This document shows, piece by piece, positions 35,212 through 44,272 of a stretch of DNA of 45,989 nt. The notes below the pieces were generated by a model. The model saw nothing but the letters and a program-made list of their open reading frames with translations, was not told the DNA's origin and did no database searches. Each line of letters starts with the position of its first letter. Positions within the stretch are counted from its first letter, which is position 1. The position numbers and the translations under genes were made by a program. This DNA is from Pseudobacteriovorax sp. (lineage in GTDB: Bacteria; Bdellovibrionota_B; Oligoflexia; Oligoflexales; Oligoflexaceae). Where the stretch lies: positions 1 through 45,989 of the forward strand of contig JABSRP010000051.1 in assembly GCA_013215145.1 (NCBI GenBank), in the 5' to 3' direction.

Positions 35212-36643
35212 ACTGTTCAGATCCTGCCCTATGCTCGTCTTGTTGAGAGTCACTCGCGATCATAATTTGAGGTTTCCCTTGGGCCAATGATCCTCGCTTT
35301 AAACCCGCCTTAAGATCCTGTCGCAAATCGTAGGTGTATTCTTGGCAATTGATCTGGATTGTGTGACGTTTTGAAGCAACGTAGCGACTTTTCATTTCCT
35401 CATGCTCCCGCTTAACTGTGGCAGCCATAGTTTGACTGTCTGGCAAATGATAGCTACCTTTTAAGTACTTAGCCATCCATTCAGCTTGGATTTCTGCTAT
35501 GGGCATAATCGAACATAGAGGCTGAATTAAGCCAAGAAACATAAGATTTGGAGATTCAGGAGAAACCATCCGCTTGTACAAAGCTATATCATTACTTTTT
35601 GCATTAACATAAGGCGTCTTAAAAAACGGAAAGCTAATTTTATAACCAGTGGCATAAATCAGAATATCAATATCTTCTTGAGACCCGTCATCGAATGTGA
35701 CCTTTCCCCCTTCCAAACGCGAAATATTTGGTTTAGGAACCACATCACCATTACCCAAGCGAATATGAATCTCATCAGAGATGGTAGGATGTGTTTGGCC
35801 AAAGCTATGCTTCACTTTTGGCAAGCCGAATTGGTCGGGCTCCCCAACGATGCGTTTCACTCTTTGGTGAACATACCAGAAACCAATTTTTTCAAAGGCT
35901 TTAGCCGGGATAAACGATTCAAAGAAAGCTGGCTTATCACCTGGATGCCTCAGAAAAATATCGAGGGGTTTACCACCAAAGTACTTGGGAAGGATGTGTG
36001 TTCCCCGCCGGACCGAGAGAAAAACCTTATTCGCATTCCCCGGATGCCCTAGCTCACAGGCAATATCCATGGCTGAGTTACCCATGCCGACAATACAAAC
36101 ATTTTTACCTTTGAAGTCTAGGGGATCTGTTGGATCGATATAGTGGTGACTGTGAATAACCTCGCCATCAAAATGTCCAGGAAATCCAGGCTCAGGCATC
36201 TGCGGATCCCAATGATGGCCATTGGCTACGACAAGAGCATCATAAGTATTTTTTGTGCCATTATCCAATTCGATTTCCCAACGTCCCGACTCAAGCTTTT
36301 CAGCATTGACGACAGTAGTATTTAGCGTGATGCGTTTTTTGAGATCAAAGGTATCGACAAAATCGTCGAAGTACTCCTTGATTCTCGAATGATGAGGAAA
36401 GTCTGGGTAATCGTCAGGCATAGGAAAGCACTTAAATTCCATCTGACGTTTACTGGTATTGATATGGAGAGATCGGTAAGCTGAGGACATACCATTTTTA
36501 TTTTTAAAAACCCAGTTACCACCTATCTGATCACTAGTCTCAAAGCAATCAAAGGGAATCCCTTCGTCTTGAAAAATTTTGCTTGCCACCATTCCTGAAG
36601 ATCCGCCCCCAATGATACAGACCTTTGGCATGTTATGAATCAT
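35204..36643 (-). CDS. Flavin-containing monooxygenase (class B type)
   Basis: 479 aa. The FAD site is IIGGGSSG (10-17), the FMO fingerprint FDGEVIHSHHY spans residues 158-168, the NADPH site is VGMGNSAMD (185-193), and YATGY is near 331-335. These enzymes insert one oxygen from O2, either on soft nucleophiles or in Baeyer-Villiger reactions. ATG 36643 follows a purine-rich AGGGGGAG. The gene sits between the esterase and GMC oxidase genes in one direction with short gaps, so the three probably act on one substrate. Confidence 0.92.
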   Translation of the reverse strand: MIHNMPKVCIIGGGSSGMVASKIFQDEGIPFDCFETSDQIGGNWVFKNKNGMSSAYRSLHINTSKRQMEFKCFPMPDDYPDFPHHSRIKEYFDDFVDTFDLKKRITLNTTVVNAEKLESGRWEIELDNGTKNTYDALVVANGHHWDPQMPEPGFPGHFDGEVIHSHHYIDPTDPLDFKGKNVCIVGMGNSAMDIACELGHPGNANKVFLSVRRGTHILPKYFGGKPLDIFLRHPGDKPAFFESFIPAKAFEKIGFWYVHQRVKRIVGEPDQFGLPKVKHSFGQTHPTISDEIHIRLGNGDVVPKPNISRLEGGKVTFDDGSQEDIDILIYATGYKISFPFFKTPYVNAKSNDIALYKRMVSPESPNLMFLGLIQPLCSIMPIAEIQAEWMAKYLKGSYHLPDSQTMAATVKREHEEMKSRYVASKRHTIQINCQEYTYDLRQDLKAGLKRGSLAQGKPQIMIASDSQQDEHRAGSEQYA

Positions 36644-36659
36644 GACTCCCCCTTTACAT

Positions 36660-38261
36660 TTATGTTCCCACTTGAGAGTCCGCCATAGCCTTACTTGGTA
36701 TAAAGCTCATAGCCCTTTCTGCAAGTGCTGTTATGGTTAGTGAAGGATTGACTCCTGGATTGGCACTCACCGCCGACCCGTCGATAACAAATAATCCAGG
36801 GTATCCAAAAATCTCATGCTTAGCGTCGATGACTCCCTCTCCGGCGTCTTTACCCATACAGCTTCCTCCTAATATATGCGCGGTGGAAGGTATGGAAAAA
36901 AGCGTTTCCGTCATCAGATTTGTAACCACGCCATCAACTTTTTCGGCGTATCGCTCGGCTAGATCCGTCGCTTGAGGAATGTAAGCCTTAGGCCTAACTC
37001 CATCAACTAATTTTGTTTTCAAACCTAACCAGAGACCAGATTTCAGTCCGGGAGCTTCGGCGAAAGCCATCGTCCCCTCAAGACTTCTCATATAGAGCAG
37101 GATTTGGCTACTTTTAGCAAAATCTCTTACACCAATAGCCTTGATCCATCGAAGGGGTTGCCGAAATGCGCTCCTTGTTGCCATTACAATGCGACCCAAG
37201 ACTTTCGGACCGGGTGCGTGCGGCGCTAATAAAATGCGGAAAAACCCTGACCCCGCTCCATAGCGGACAGGTTCCAAGTGGCTATGTTCATCGGTATTCA
37301 GGATTGAGCTGATAGCCACGCCAGTGGAAAAGTTACGTCGCTTCTGCGTGGATACTACCCCAAGAATGGCCTCGTTGTTGGTTCGCACCCCTAATCCTAA
37401 GGTTTTGGATAGGTTCGGTAGACCTTTCGGCTCCTGCTTCATTCTCATCAGAAGAGGAACTGTCCCTAGGACGCCGCCGGCAAAGACCACCTTATCGCAA
37501 AGTATCTCTTTGGTTTCGTAGCGGAGCCACCTCTTGTAAACTTTGTATCGCACGATATATTTCCCATCTGTTTGAGGCTCTACGGCCACAACAGTGGAAT
37601 TCGGTTTAATGGTAGCGCCGTGCTGCTCGGCTAAATATAGATAGTTCTTATCCAGAGTATTTTTTGCACCAACGCGACAACCCGTCATGCAATGACCGCA
37701 AAAATTACAGCCTGTACGCTTTGGGCCTTGCCCTAAAAAATAGGGATCATCGACTGTTTGATTGGGTTTTCCAAAATAAATACCAACCTTGGTGGGCTCG
37801 AATGCCTCGGGTTTCCCGATATCTTTGGCAATGGACTGTAAGATCCCATCACCATCGGTCATATGAGGATTCTGGGTAGCACCAAGCATGGTTTCTGCCG
37901 TCGTGTAGTGAGGACCGAGCTCCTCCTCCCAATCTGCTAGGTGAGCCCAGGACTTAGCCCGAAAAAACGGCGTCTTTGGTTTTGGTAGAGTGTTTCCGTA
38001 AACCAGAGACCCTCCGCCGACGCCAACCCCTGAAAAGATCGTAATATGCCTAAAAAAAGACATATTGAATGCCCCTCGCCAATTCAGCCAGGGCATCCAC
38101 AACCACCTCTTTAGATTCCAGTTAGTTTTTGGGAAGTCTTTCGGGGCAAAGCGCTGACCTCTTTCGAGTACAGCCACAGAATACCCTTTTTCGCTTAGCC
38201 TGAGAGCAGAGACACTGCCACCAAATCCTGATCCAATCACGACAAAATCATAAGTTTGCAT
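36660..38261 (-). CDS. GMC oxidoreductase, cholesterol-oxidase-like
   Basis: 533 aa. The FAD Rossmann motif is VVIGSGFGGSVSALRL (7-22), followed by FSGVGVGGGSLVYGNTLP (about 75-92). NFCGHCMTGC (about 189-198) is a cysteine-rich patch. Near the C-terminus TAHILGGSCMGK and SANPGVNPSLTITALAE supply the His and Asn expected at the GMC active site. The closest pattern is cholesterol oxidase-type alcohol oxidase/dehydrogenase. It probably oxidises a hydroxyl of a sterol-like or long-chain alcohol before beta-oxidation. No signal peptide is seen. GGGGG lies upstream of the ATG. Confidence 0.88.
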   Translation of the reverse strand: MQTYDFVVIGSGFGGSVSALRLSEKGYSVAVLERGQRFAPKDFPKTNWNLKRWLWMPWLNWRGAFNMSFFRHITIFSGVGVGGGSLVYGNTLPKPKTPFFRAKSWAHLADWEEELGPHYTTAETMLGATQNPHMTDGDGILQSIAKDIGKPEAFEPTKVGIYFGKPNQTVDDPYFLGQGPKRTGCNFCGHCMTGCRVGAKNTLDKNYLYLAEQHGATIKPNSTVVAVEPQTDGKYIVRYKVYKRWLRYETKEILCDKVVFAGGVLGTVPLLMRMKQEPKGLPNLSKTLGLGVRTNNEAILGVVSTQKRRNFSTGVAISSILNTDEHSHLEPVRYGAGSGFFRILLAPHAPGPKVLGRIVMATRSAFRQPLRWIKAIGVRDFAKSSQILLYMRSLEGTMAFAEAPGLKSGLWLGLKTKLVDGVRPKAYIPQATDLAERYAEKVDGVVTNLMTETLFSIPSTAHILGGSCMGKDAGEGVIDAKHEIFGYPGLFVIDGSAVSANPGVNPSLTITALAERAMSFIPSKAMADSQVGT

Positions 38262-38287
38262 GACAGCCCCCGATACGTAGCTGAAAA

Positions 38288-39484
38288 TCAGCCGAAGATT
38301 CCTTGTTTTTGTAGATCGCTCATCTTCTGCTGAGAGTACCCTAATTCTCGTTGCAGTACGATATCATTATGTGCCCCAAGAGGGCACCCAGCATGGCCCA
38401 TGGTTGTCCGAGTTTTAGAAAACTTAAATGGGCTGCCGATCTGCCGTCTCTGATTACCAGCCTCATCATCAACGCAAACGATCATATCGCGAGCCTTAAA
38501 ATGTGGGTCGGCAGCGACCTCAGAAAAGTTTTGAACCGCACTCACACAAGCATCAACCCTAGAAAATAGCTCGAGCCAGTGAGCTAGAGGGTGCTGCGAA
38601 ATGTCATAGGCTATCTCAGATTTCAGGGTAGCTATGTCTGAGGCCGGAAGTTTGGGATCGGCCAGCTTTGGCAACCAGTCTTCTTTGCCTAGGGTTCCTA
38701 AAAAAGCAGCCACAAACTTCGGTTCCAGTCCGCCGAAGGCTAAGTAACGGCCATCAAAACAGCGGTAGTAATCGTAGAGTGAGGAGCCATTCAATTCCAG
38801 AGATTCAAAATCAGGATCTTGTTCAGATTCCAAAAACCCAGGACCAAACAGAGCATTTAAGGCAAGCGTCGCATCGGTGATAGCAATATCACAGTGCTGA
38901 CCCTCACCGGTAGCTTGCCTGTGGATGACCGCTGCTAACATAGCAATGACGCTATGACAAGAGCCACCGGCTAAATCTGCCACCTGCAAACCTTGGGGCG
39001 CAGGCCCCGAATCTTTCCGTCCTGTGTAGCTCGAAACACCAGACAAGGCCATATAATTGATATCATGACCCGCAGTTTTTGCTCGAGGACCGTCCTGACC
39101 GAAGCCAGTCATAGAACAATAGATCAATTGCGGAAATCGCTGCGATAGCTCTTCATACCCTAATCCGAGTTTTTTCATAACACCAGGACGAAACCCTTCA
39201 AATAGGATGTCGTAACCAGCATTTTCTATCAGCTCCACGACGAGGTCTTTTGCTGCAGGGATACTCAAATCAATCCCTAAAGACCGCTTACCCCGATTCA
39301 ACTGAGCATGAGCACTTGAGCTACCATGGTATTGAGGCCGCATCAAACGCAATAGGTCGAGACGCTTAGGCGCTTCAATCCTTAGCACATCTGCCCCCAT
39401 ATCAGCCAACATCATGGTAGCAAAGGGACCGGGTAACAACCCGGTAAAATCTAAAATTTTTAAACCTGATAAAGGACCAGACAT
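38288..39484 (-). CDS. CaiB/BaiF CoA-transferase family protein, alpha-methylacyl-CoA racemase-like
   Basis: 398 aa from ATG 39484 (AGGAG 7 nt upstream). Family start GLKILDFTGLLPGPFATMMLADMGADVLRIEAP. The racemase pair appears present: His in GHDINYMALSG and Asp in QVADLAGG, with Glu in FGGLEPKF. This favours racemisation of 2-methyl-branched acyl-CoA over CoA transfer. AMACR is needed when a branched side chain, such as that of sterols or pristanate, goes through beta-oxidation. That fits the neighbouring acyl-CoA dehydrogenase and thiolase. Confidence 0.85.
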   Translation of the reverse strand: MSGPLSGLKILDFTGLLPGPFATMMLADMGADVLRIEAPKRLDLLRLMRPQYHGSSSAHAQLNRGKRSLGIDLSIPAAKDLVVELIENAGYDILFEGFRPGVMKKLGLGYEELSQRFPQLIYCSMTGFGQDGPRAKTAGHDINYMALSGVSSYTGRKDSGPAPQGLQVADLAGGSCHSVIAMLAAVIHRQATGEGQHCDIAITDATLALNALFGPGFLESEQDPDFESLELNGSSLYDYYRCFDGRYLAFGGLEPKFVAAFLGTLGKEDWLPKLADPKLPASDIATLKSEIAYDISQHPLAHWLELFSRVDACVSAVQNFSEVAADPHFKARDMIVCVDDEAGNQRRQIGSPFKFSKTRTTMGHAGCPLGAHNDIVLQRELGYSQQKMSDLQKQGIFG

Positions 39485-39494
39485 ACAGCGACTC

Positions 39495-40640
39495 CTAGAG
39501 GTCCATGGCCTTCGCCACAACAGTTTTCATAATTTCGTTCGTCCCAGCATAGATCTTGCCGATGCGAGCCACAGTATACATGTTGCTAATGGGATACTCT
39601 TTCATATAACCATAACCACCATGAAGCTGAAGGCACTCATCAGCTACTTTATAGGCTAAATCTGTAGTCCAGTATTTTGCACCACAGACGACATCAGCTG
39701 TGAGCTCGCCCTTATTTTGGCCTTCTATTAGACGATCGACGAATATCCGACCAATCTGAGTCTCCGTTTCCATTTCCGCCAGTTTAAACTGGGTATTTTG
39801 AAACTTTGAAATTGGTTTTCCAAAAGCCTGCCGTTCCTTGACGTATTTGACTGTTTCCTTGATGGCAGTTTCGGCAATCGCAACGGAGCTGACGCATAAG
39901 GAAAGTCGTTCTGTGGCCAATTGTTCCTTAAGGTAGAGCATGCCCTTACCAGGATGTCCCACCACATTTTCCTTGGGGACTCGTACATTCTTAAAGAAAA
40001 GCTCTCCAGTATCCTGGGAATGCATGCCAATCTTTTCCAGTTTTTCGCCGCGGGAAAAACCCTCCTGCCCCCTTTCAACAATAAACAGTCCCATAGCGTG
40101 GGGGTTGTTGGGGTCGGTCTTAGCCGCGACGATCACCGCATCACAAAGAAGCGCATTTGAGATAAAGGTCTTTGATCCATTCAGCACCCAGTGATCTCCA
40201 TCGAGTTTGGCTGTCGACTTCAACCCTGCAAGGTCACTACCAGCATCCGGCTCAGTCATAGCCACCGCGAGTATGGTTTCACCAGAGACGATTTTTGGTA
40301 TCAGTCGCTGCTTCATCTCTTCTGAGCCGTAATCAATAATATATGGTGCCACAATGGAATTATGGAGCGGCAGCATTAGTCCTGCCTCATTTGCGTACGC
40401 AAGCTCTTCCATAATGATCGCCTGATACGCATAATCTGTCAGACCAAGACCACCGTAGGCTTCCGGAGCTTGAGGAACAAGAAAGCCCAACTCACCACAG
40501 CGACGCCAAACTTCCCTGGGAACGATGCCTTCCTTATCCCATTCCGCTTGAAACGGGACAACTTCATTGGCCAAAAATTTTCTCAACTCGTCGCGAAACA
40601 TCAAGTGGTCGCTAGAATATACTGTTCTTTGAATAGGCAT
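39495..40640 (-). CDS. Acyl-CoA dehydrogenase
   Basis: 381 aa. The ACAD core is complete: EELAYANEAG, MTEPDAGSDLAGLKSTAKLDGDHWVLNGSKTFISNA (signature 1), ERLSLCVSSVAIAE, RQAFGKPISKFQNTQFKLAEM and QLHGGYGYMKEYPISNMYTVARIGKIYAGTNEIMK. The Glu of GTNEI is the likely catalytic base. It makes the alpha-beta double bond with transfer of electrons to ETF. It ends 10 nt before the AMACR-like start and follows FadB by 15 nt, all in one operon. Confidence 0.95.
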   Translation of the reverse strand: MPIQRTVYSSDHLMFRDELRKFLANEVVPFQAEWDKEGIVPREVWRRCGELGFLVPQAPEAYGGLGLTDYAYQAIIMEELAYANEAGLMLPLHNSIVAPYIIDYGSEEMKQRLIPKIVSGETILAVAMTEPDAGSDLAGLKSTAKLDGDHWVLNGSKTFISNALLCDAVIVAAKTDPNNPHAMGLFIVERGQEGFSRGEKLEKIGMHSQDTGELFFKNVRVPKENVVGHPGKGMLYLKEQLATERLSLCVSSVAIAETAIKETVKYVKERQAFGKPISKFQNTQFKLAEMETETQIGRIFVDRLIEGQNKGELTADVVCGAKYWTTDLAYKVADECLQLHGGYGYMKEYPISNMYTVARIGKIYAGTNEIMKTVVAKAMDL

Positions 40641-40655
40641 TTAAATTTTCCTTTC

Positions 40656-42794
40656 TTAAAACGTTTCTTGAGACTCTGCTTTTGTTAGTAGCAATGCCGG
40701 CGGTTGAAACCGATCACCATAGGCTTTCTGCAGCTCCATGGCTCTTTCGGCAAAATTTCTTAGTCCTATATGGTTCACAAACTGAAGGGCACCACCACTC
40801 CATGGAGCAAAGCCAAAACCAAATATAGAACCAATATTCCCGTCACTAACAGATCTTAAAACGCCTTCTTCAAGGCAGCGTATGGTTTCGATAGCCTGGG
40901 CATATAGGAGACGATCCTTAATGTCAGCGAAAGGAATCTCAGCATCAGCCTTTTTATAAGTCTTAGCCAAACCCGACCAAAGATGTTTTTTGGCATCTTT
41001 TGGATAGTCGTAAAACCCTGCCCCAGCCTTTCGTCCTTCGCGTCCCTCAGCAACCATAGCTTTAATCACTGTTTCTGCTGGATGAACGGGTCTCTCAAGT
41101 CCTTTAGCCTGAAAGTCTTTTTCTGTCTGAGCCATAATGTGAGTCATGAGTGAGAGGCTAACCTCATCGCTCACTGCAAGAGGACCAACAGGCATGCCGG
41201 CCATCAAGGAGGCGCGCTCGATACTTGCAGCGGCAATACCCTCCCCAATCATAGCAATACCCTCGTTGGTAAAGGTCCCGAAGACTCTAGAGGTAAAGAA
41301 GCCGCGGCTATCATTAACGACGATAGGGTTTTTTTTAATTTGTCGGACAAAGTCAAAGGCCTTAGCTAGAGTTTCGTCGGAGGTCTTTTCTCCAACGATA
41401 ATCTCCACCAGCTGCATTTTATCGACGGGTGAGAAAAAATGGAGGCCAATAAAGCTTGTCGCATCCTTAGAGGCCCCCGCAAGACCAGTGATTGGTAGGG
41501 TTGAAGTATTTGAGGCAAAAAACCCCTTATCATTCAGATAGGTTTCCGACTCTTGGGTTACCGATGCCTTAAGCTTGCGATCTTCATACACTGCTTCAAT
41601 GATCAGATCACATCCTGCCAAGTTTGCCACATCTGCTGTAGGTGTAATCCGAGATAGCAATGCCGCCGCTTCTTCAGCCGTCGTCTGACCACGCTTCATG
41701 CGCTTGGCAGTAAGATTTTCGCTATACCCCTTTCCTTTTTCTGCTTGTTCTTGGGATACATCTTTTAGAATTGCTTCAATCCCATTCTTCGCAGCCGCAT
41801 AGGCGATTCCTGCACCCATCATGCCGGCACCTAGAATACCGACTTTGTTAGCAACAAAAACGGGAAAATCCGTTGGCCGACTGGCTCCCTTATTAGTGGC
41901 ATTAAGATCAAAAAAGAAGGTTTTGATCATATTATGGCTGATAGGGTTTTCCACCAGCTCCATAAAATATTCTGTTTCGATGGTTAAGGCCGTAGTAAAG
42001 TCAACATTGAGTCCCTCAACAGCTGCCTTTAGTATCGCCTCAGGTGCAGGATAACATCCTTTCGTTTTCGACGTTAAAAACGCAGGCCCTGCCGGTAATT
42101 TCATAGCCAGCTTGGGAGCACTTGGGGTACCACCAGGAATCCGATAGCCTTTCTCCATCCATGGCTGTGCCGCGACGGGGTGACTGTTAATCCACTCTTT
42201 GGCCGCAGCCTTGAGCTCGCTGACAGTGCTGACGACTTTGTGGATTAAACCCATAGAGGCTAGGGTTTGGGCATCATGCTCTTTTCCCTCTGTCAAAAGA
42301 CCAAGAGCTGCTTCCATTCCCAGTAGGCGCGTGGTACGTACGACTCCGCCACCACCAGGCAACAAACCTAACTTGACTTCAGGCAGTCCGAAGCGATGCT
42401 TTTTATCCTGAATCGCAATACGGTGGTGGCAGGCAAGGGCAATCTCCCAACCACCACCCAAAGCAGAACCATTAAGAGCTGCTACAAGAGGAACTCCTAA
42501 CGTCTCCATTTCCAAAAGCTGGCCCTTGAATGAATCAATAGACGCACGCATCTCCTGTTTTTTGTCGGAGGTATAGTTCAAGAGTTCTTCTAGATCTGCT
42601 CCAGCAAAAAATGTACTTTTATCTGAGGTCAGTATGATACCTTTTAATCGATTTTTGTCGGACTTTAGCCTTTGCACTGTGCTTGCCAAATCCCTGCGAA
42701 ATCTTGCATCGAGTTTATTGACGGGAACATCATCTCGGGTCATGGTTAATAAGGCGATGCCATCGGAATCTAATGTGTATTTGATACAGGTCAT
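40656..42794 (-). CDS. fadB: Bifunctional enoyl-CoA hydratase/3-hydroxyacyl-CoA dehydrogenase
   Basis: 712 aa. The hydratase domain fills residues 1-190 (TFFAGADLEELL, ALGGGWEIALACHH and PEVKLGLLPGGGGVVR, with a Glu-x-Glu-like pair region). The dehydrogenase begins VGILGAGMMGAGIAYAAAKNG (about 316) and has SNTSTLPITGL, GLHFFSPVDKMQLVEII and the C-terminal domain GFFTSRVFGT. It carries out steps two and three of beta-oxidation. ATG 42794 has GGAG 7 nt upstream. FadJ-like naming would be equally fair. It partners the thiolase gene 30 nt upstream. Confidence 0.95.
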   Translation of the reverse strand: MTCIKYTLDSDGIALLTMTRDDVPVNKLDARFRRDLASTVQRLKSDKNRLKGIILTSDKSTFFAGADLEELLNYTSDKKQEMRASIDSFKGQLLEMETLGVPLVAALNGSALGGGWEIALACHHRIAIQDKKHRFGLPEVKLGLLPGGGGVVRTTRLLGMEAALGLLTEGKEHDAQTLASMGLIHKVVSTVSELKAAAKEWINSHPVAAQPWMEKGYRIPGGTPSAPKLAMKLPAGPAFLTSKTKGCYPAPEAILKAAVEGLNVDFTTALTIETEYFMELVENPISHNMIKTFFFDLNATNKGASRPTDFPVFVANKVGILGAGMMGAGIAYAAAKNGIEAILKDVSQEQAEKGKGYSENLTAKRMKRGQTTAEEAAALLSRITPTADVANLAGCDLIIEAVYEDRKLKASVTQESETYLNDKGFFASNTSTLPITGLAGASKDATSFIGLHFFSPVDKMQLVEIIVGEKTSDETLAKAFDFVRQIKKNPIVVNDSRGFFTSRVFGTFTNEGIAMIGEGIAAASIERASLMAGMPVGPLAVSDEVSLSLMTHIMAQTEKDFQAKGLERPVHPAETVIKAMVAEGREGRKAGAGFYDYPKDAKKHLWSGLAKTYKKADAEIPFADIKDRLLYAQAIETIRCLEEGVLRSVSDGNIGSIFGFGFAPWSGGALQFVNHIGLRNFAERAMELQKAYGDRFQPPALLLTKAESQETF

Positions 42795-42824
42795 GGGTTT
42801 CTCCGTTCCTAAGATTAATGAGTA

Positions 42825-44033
42825 TCAGATTCGTTCGATAATGGTCGCGACACCCATGCCACCACCCACGCAGAGCGTTGCCAGTCCATAGCGCTTCGAC
42901 TGCCGCTCCAGCTCATCCACCAGAGTATTCACAATCATAGCGCCAGTGGCACCAAGGGGATGACCCATGGCTATAGCTCCCCCATTGACATTAATTTTTG
43001 CTGGGTCAACGTCAAGATCCTTTATAAACTTCAATACGACTGAGGCAAATGCTTCATTGACCTCAAACAGATCAATATCAGCTAGCTGCAAGCCAGCCTT
43101 ATCCAGAGCTTTTTGCGTGGCCGGCGCCGGACCTGTTAGCATGATGGTGGGTTCAGTGGAAACCGTTGCTGCAGAGACAATACGAGCCCTTGGCTTCATA
43201 CCAAGCTGGGTTCCAACGGATTCATTACCGATGACGAGGAGTGCAGCACCATCCACAATGCCAGAGGAGTTGCCTGGACTATGAACGTGTTGAATGGCCT
43301 CAACGGAATGATAGCGATTAAGCGCCACTTCATTAAAGCCAACCGCCCCCATTTGGGCAAATGAAGGCTTCAAACCAGCAAGGCTTTCTAGACTACTGTC
43401 ACCTCTAACAATCTCGTCCTTAGCAAGGAGGAGCTTTCCTGTGCGATCGGTAACAGGGATCATAGATTTGTCAAAACGCCCTTCAGCTTGAGCTTTTGCA
43501 GCTTTTTGGTGGGAGGTTAAAGCAAACTGATCGAGGTCATCACGAGTAAATCCTTCAATGGTAGCAATCAAATCTGCACTCACTCCCTGGGGAACGAAGC
43601 TAGCTTTAAAATTGCACTCGGGATCCATAGCCCATGCGCCTCCGTCAGAGCCCATGGGCACATGAGACATCGACTCAACACCACCACAAATCATCAGCTC
43701 GCTAAAATTAGCCTTCACCTTAGCGCTGGCCATATTTATCGCTTCCAATCCTGACGCGCAGAAGCGATTGAGGGTCACACCAGCAACAGCTTCGTCCCAG
43801 TCTGCTAGCAAGGCAGCTGTTTTCGCAATATTCCCCCCTTGCTCACCCACGGCAGAAACACAGCCGAGGATCACATCTTCCACCAAGCTCGTGTCTGATA
43901 ATCCTCGCTCTTCTAGTTTATTCAAAAGATCAGCCACTAAACTAACGGGCTTTTTACTATATAAGGCACCTGTTGCTTTACCTTTTCCGCGCGGCGTGCG
44001 CACGGCATCATAAATAAATGCTTCATGTGACAT
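42825..44033 (-). CDS. fadA: Acetyl-CoA C-acyltransferase (thiolase)
   Basis: 402 aa. The nucleophilic Cys is in NRFCASGLEAI (about Cys92), with HPLGATGA and the closing CVGGGMGVATI. It cleaves 3-ketoacyl-CoA in the last step of each beta-oxidation round. It is the first gene after the 239-bp gap to the AraC gene. That gap (44034-44272) contains CTAATCAAATT twice and so probably the operon promoter. Confidence 0.95.
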   Translation of the reverse strand: MSHEAFIYDAVRTPRGKGKATGALYSKKPVSLVADLLNKLEERGLSDTSLVEDVILGCVSAVGEQGGNIAKTAALLADWDEAVAGVTLNRFCASGLEAINMASAKVKANFSELMICGGVESMSHVPMGSDGGAWAMDPECNFKASFVPQGVSADLIATIEGFTRDDLDQFALTSHQKAAKAQAEGRFDKSMIPVTDRTGKLLLAKDEIVRGDSSLESLAGLKPSFAQMGAVGFNEVALNRYHSVEAIQHVHSPGNSSGIVDGAALLVIGNESVGTQLGMKPRARIVSAATVSTEPTIMLTGPAPATQKALDKAGLQLADIDLFEVNEAFASVVLKFIKDLDVDPAKINVNGGAIAMGHPLGATGAMIVNTLVDELERQSKRYGLATLCVGGGMGVATIIERI

Positions 44034-44051
44034 GGATGAATTCCTTCAATA

Positions 44052-44247
44052 CTAATCAAATTTTATAAAACTATACTGGGAGTTTGGCGTTGGCTCAATG
44101 ACCCAAGATGACATTAATACTTGCCGAAGTGATCACGTAACTTTCTTTTAGAAAGTCTCGACTAATGAATTTTACGAGTACAATTTCTTTAGGTTAGCTA
44201 AGAGATAGGCCTGTAAAGCAAAATAAGTTTCCTAATCAAATTGATTA
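44052..44247. promoter_or_regulatory. Repeated CTAATCAAATT and a palindrome upstream of the thiolase operon
   Basis: CTAATCAAATT is present at 44052-44062 and 44232-44242, 180 bp apart. The second copy is part of the palindrome TAATCA-AAT-TGATTA (44233-44247). A looping arrangement bound by the AraC protein encoded next door is an attractive inference. No gene is seen in this gap. Confidence 0.35.
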
Positions 44248-44272
44248 ACTTGAAATAGTGGCACACTTATTC

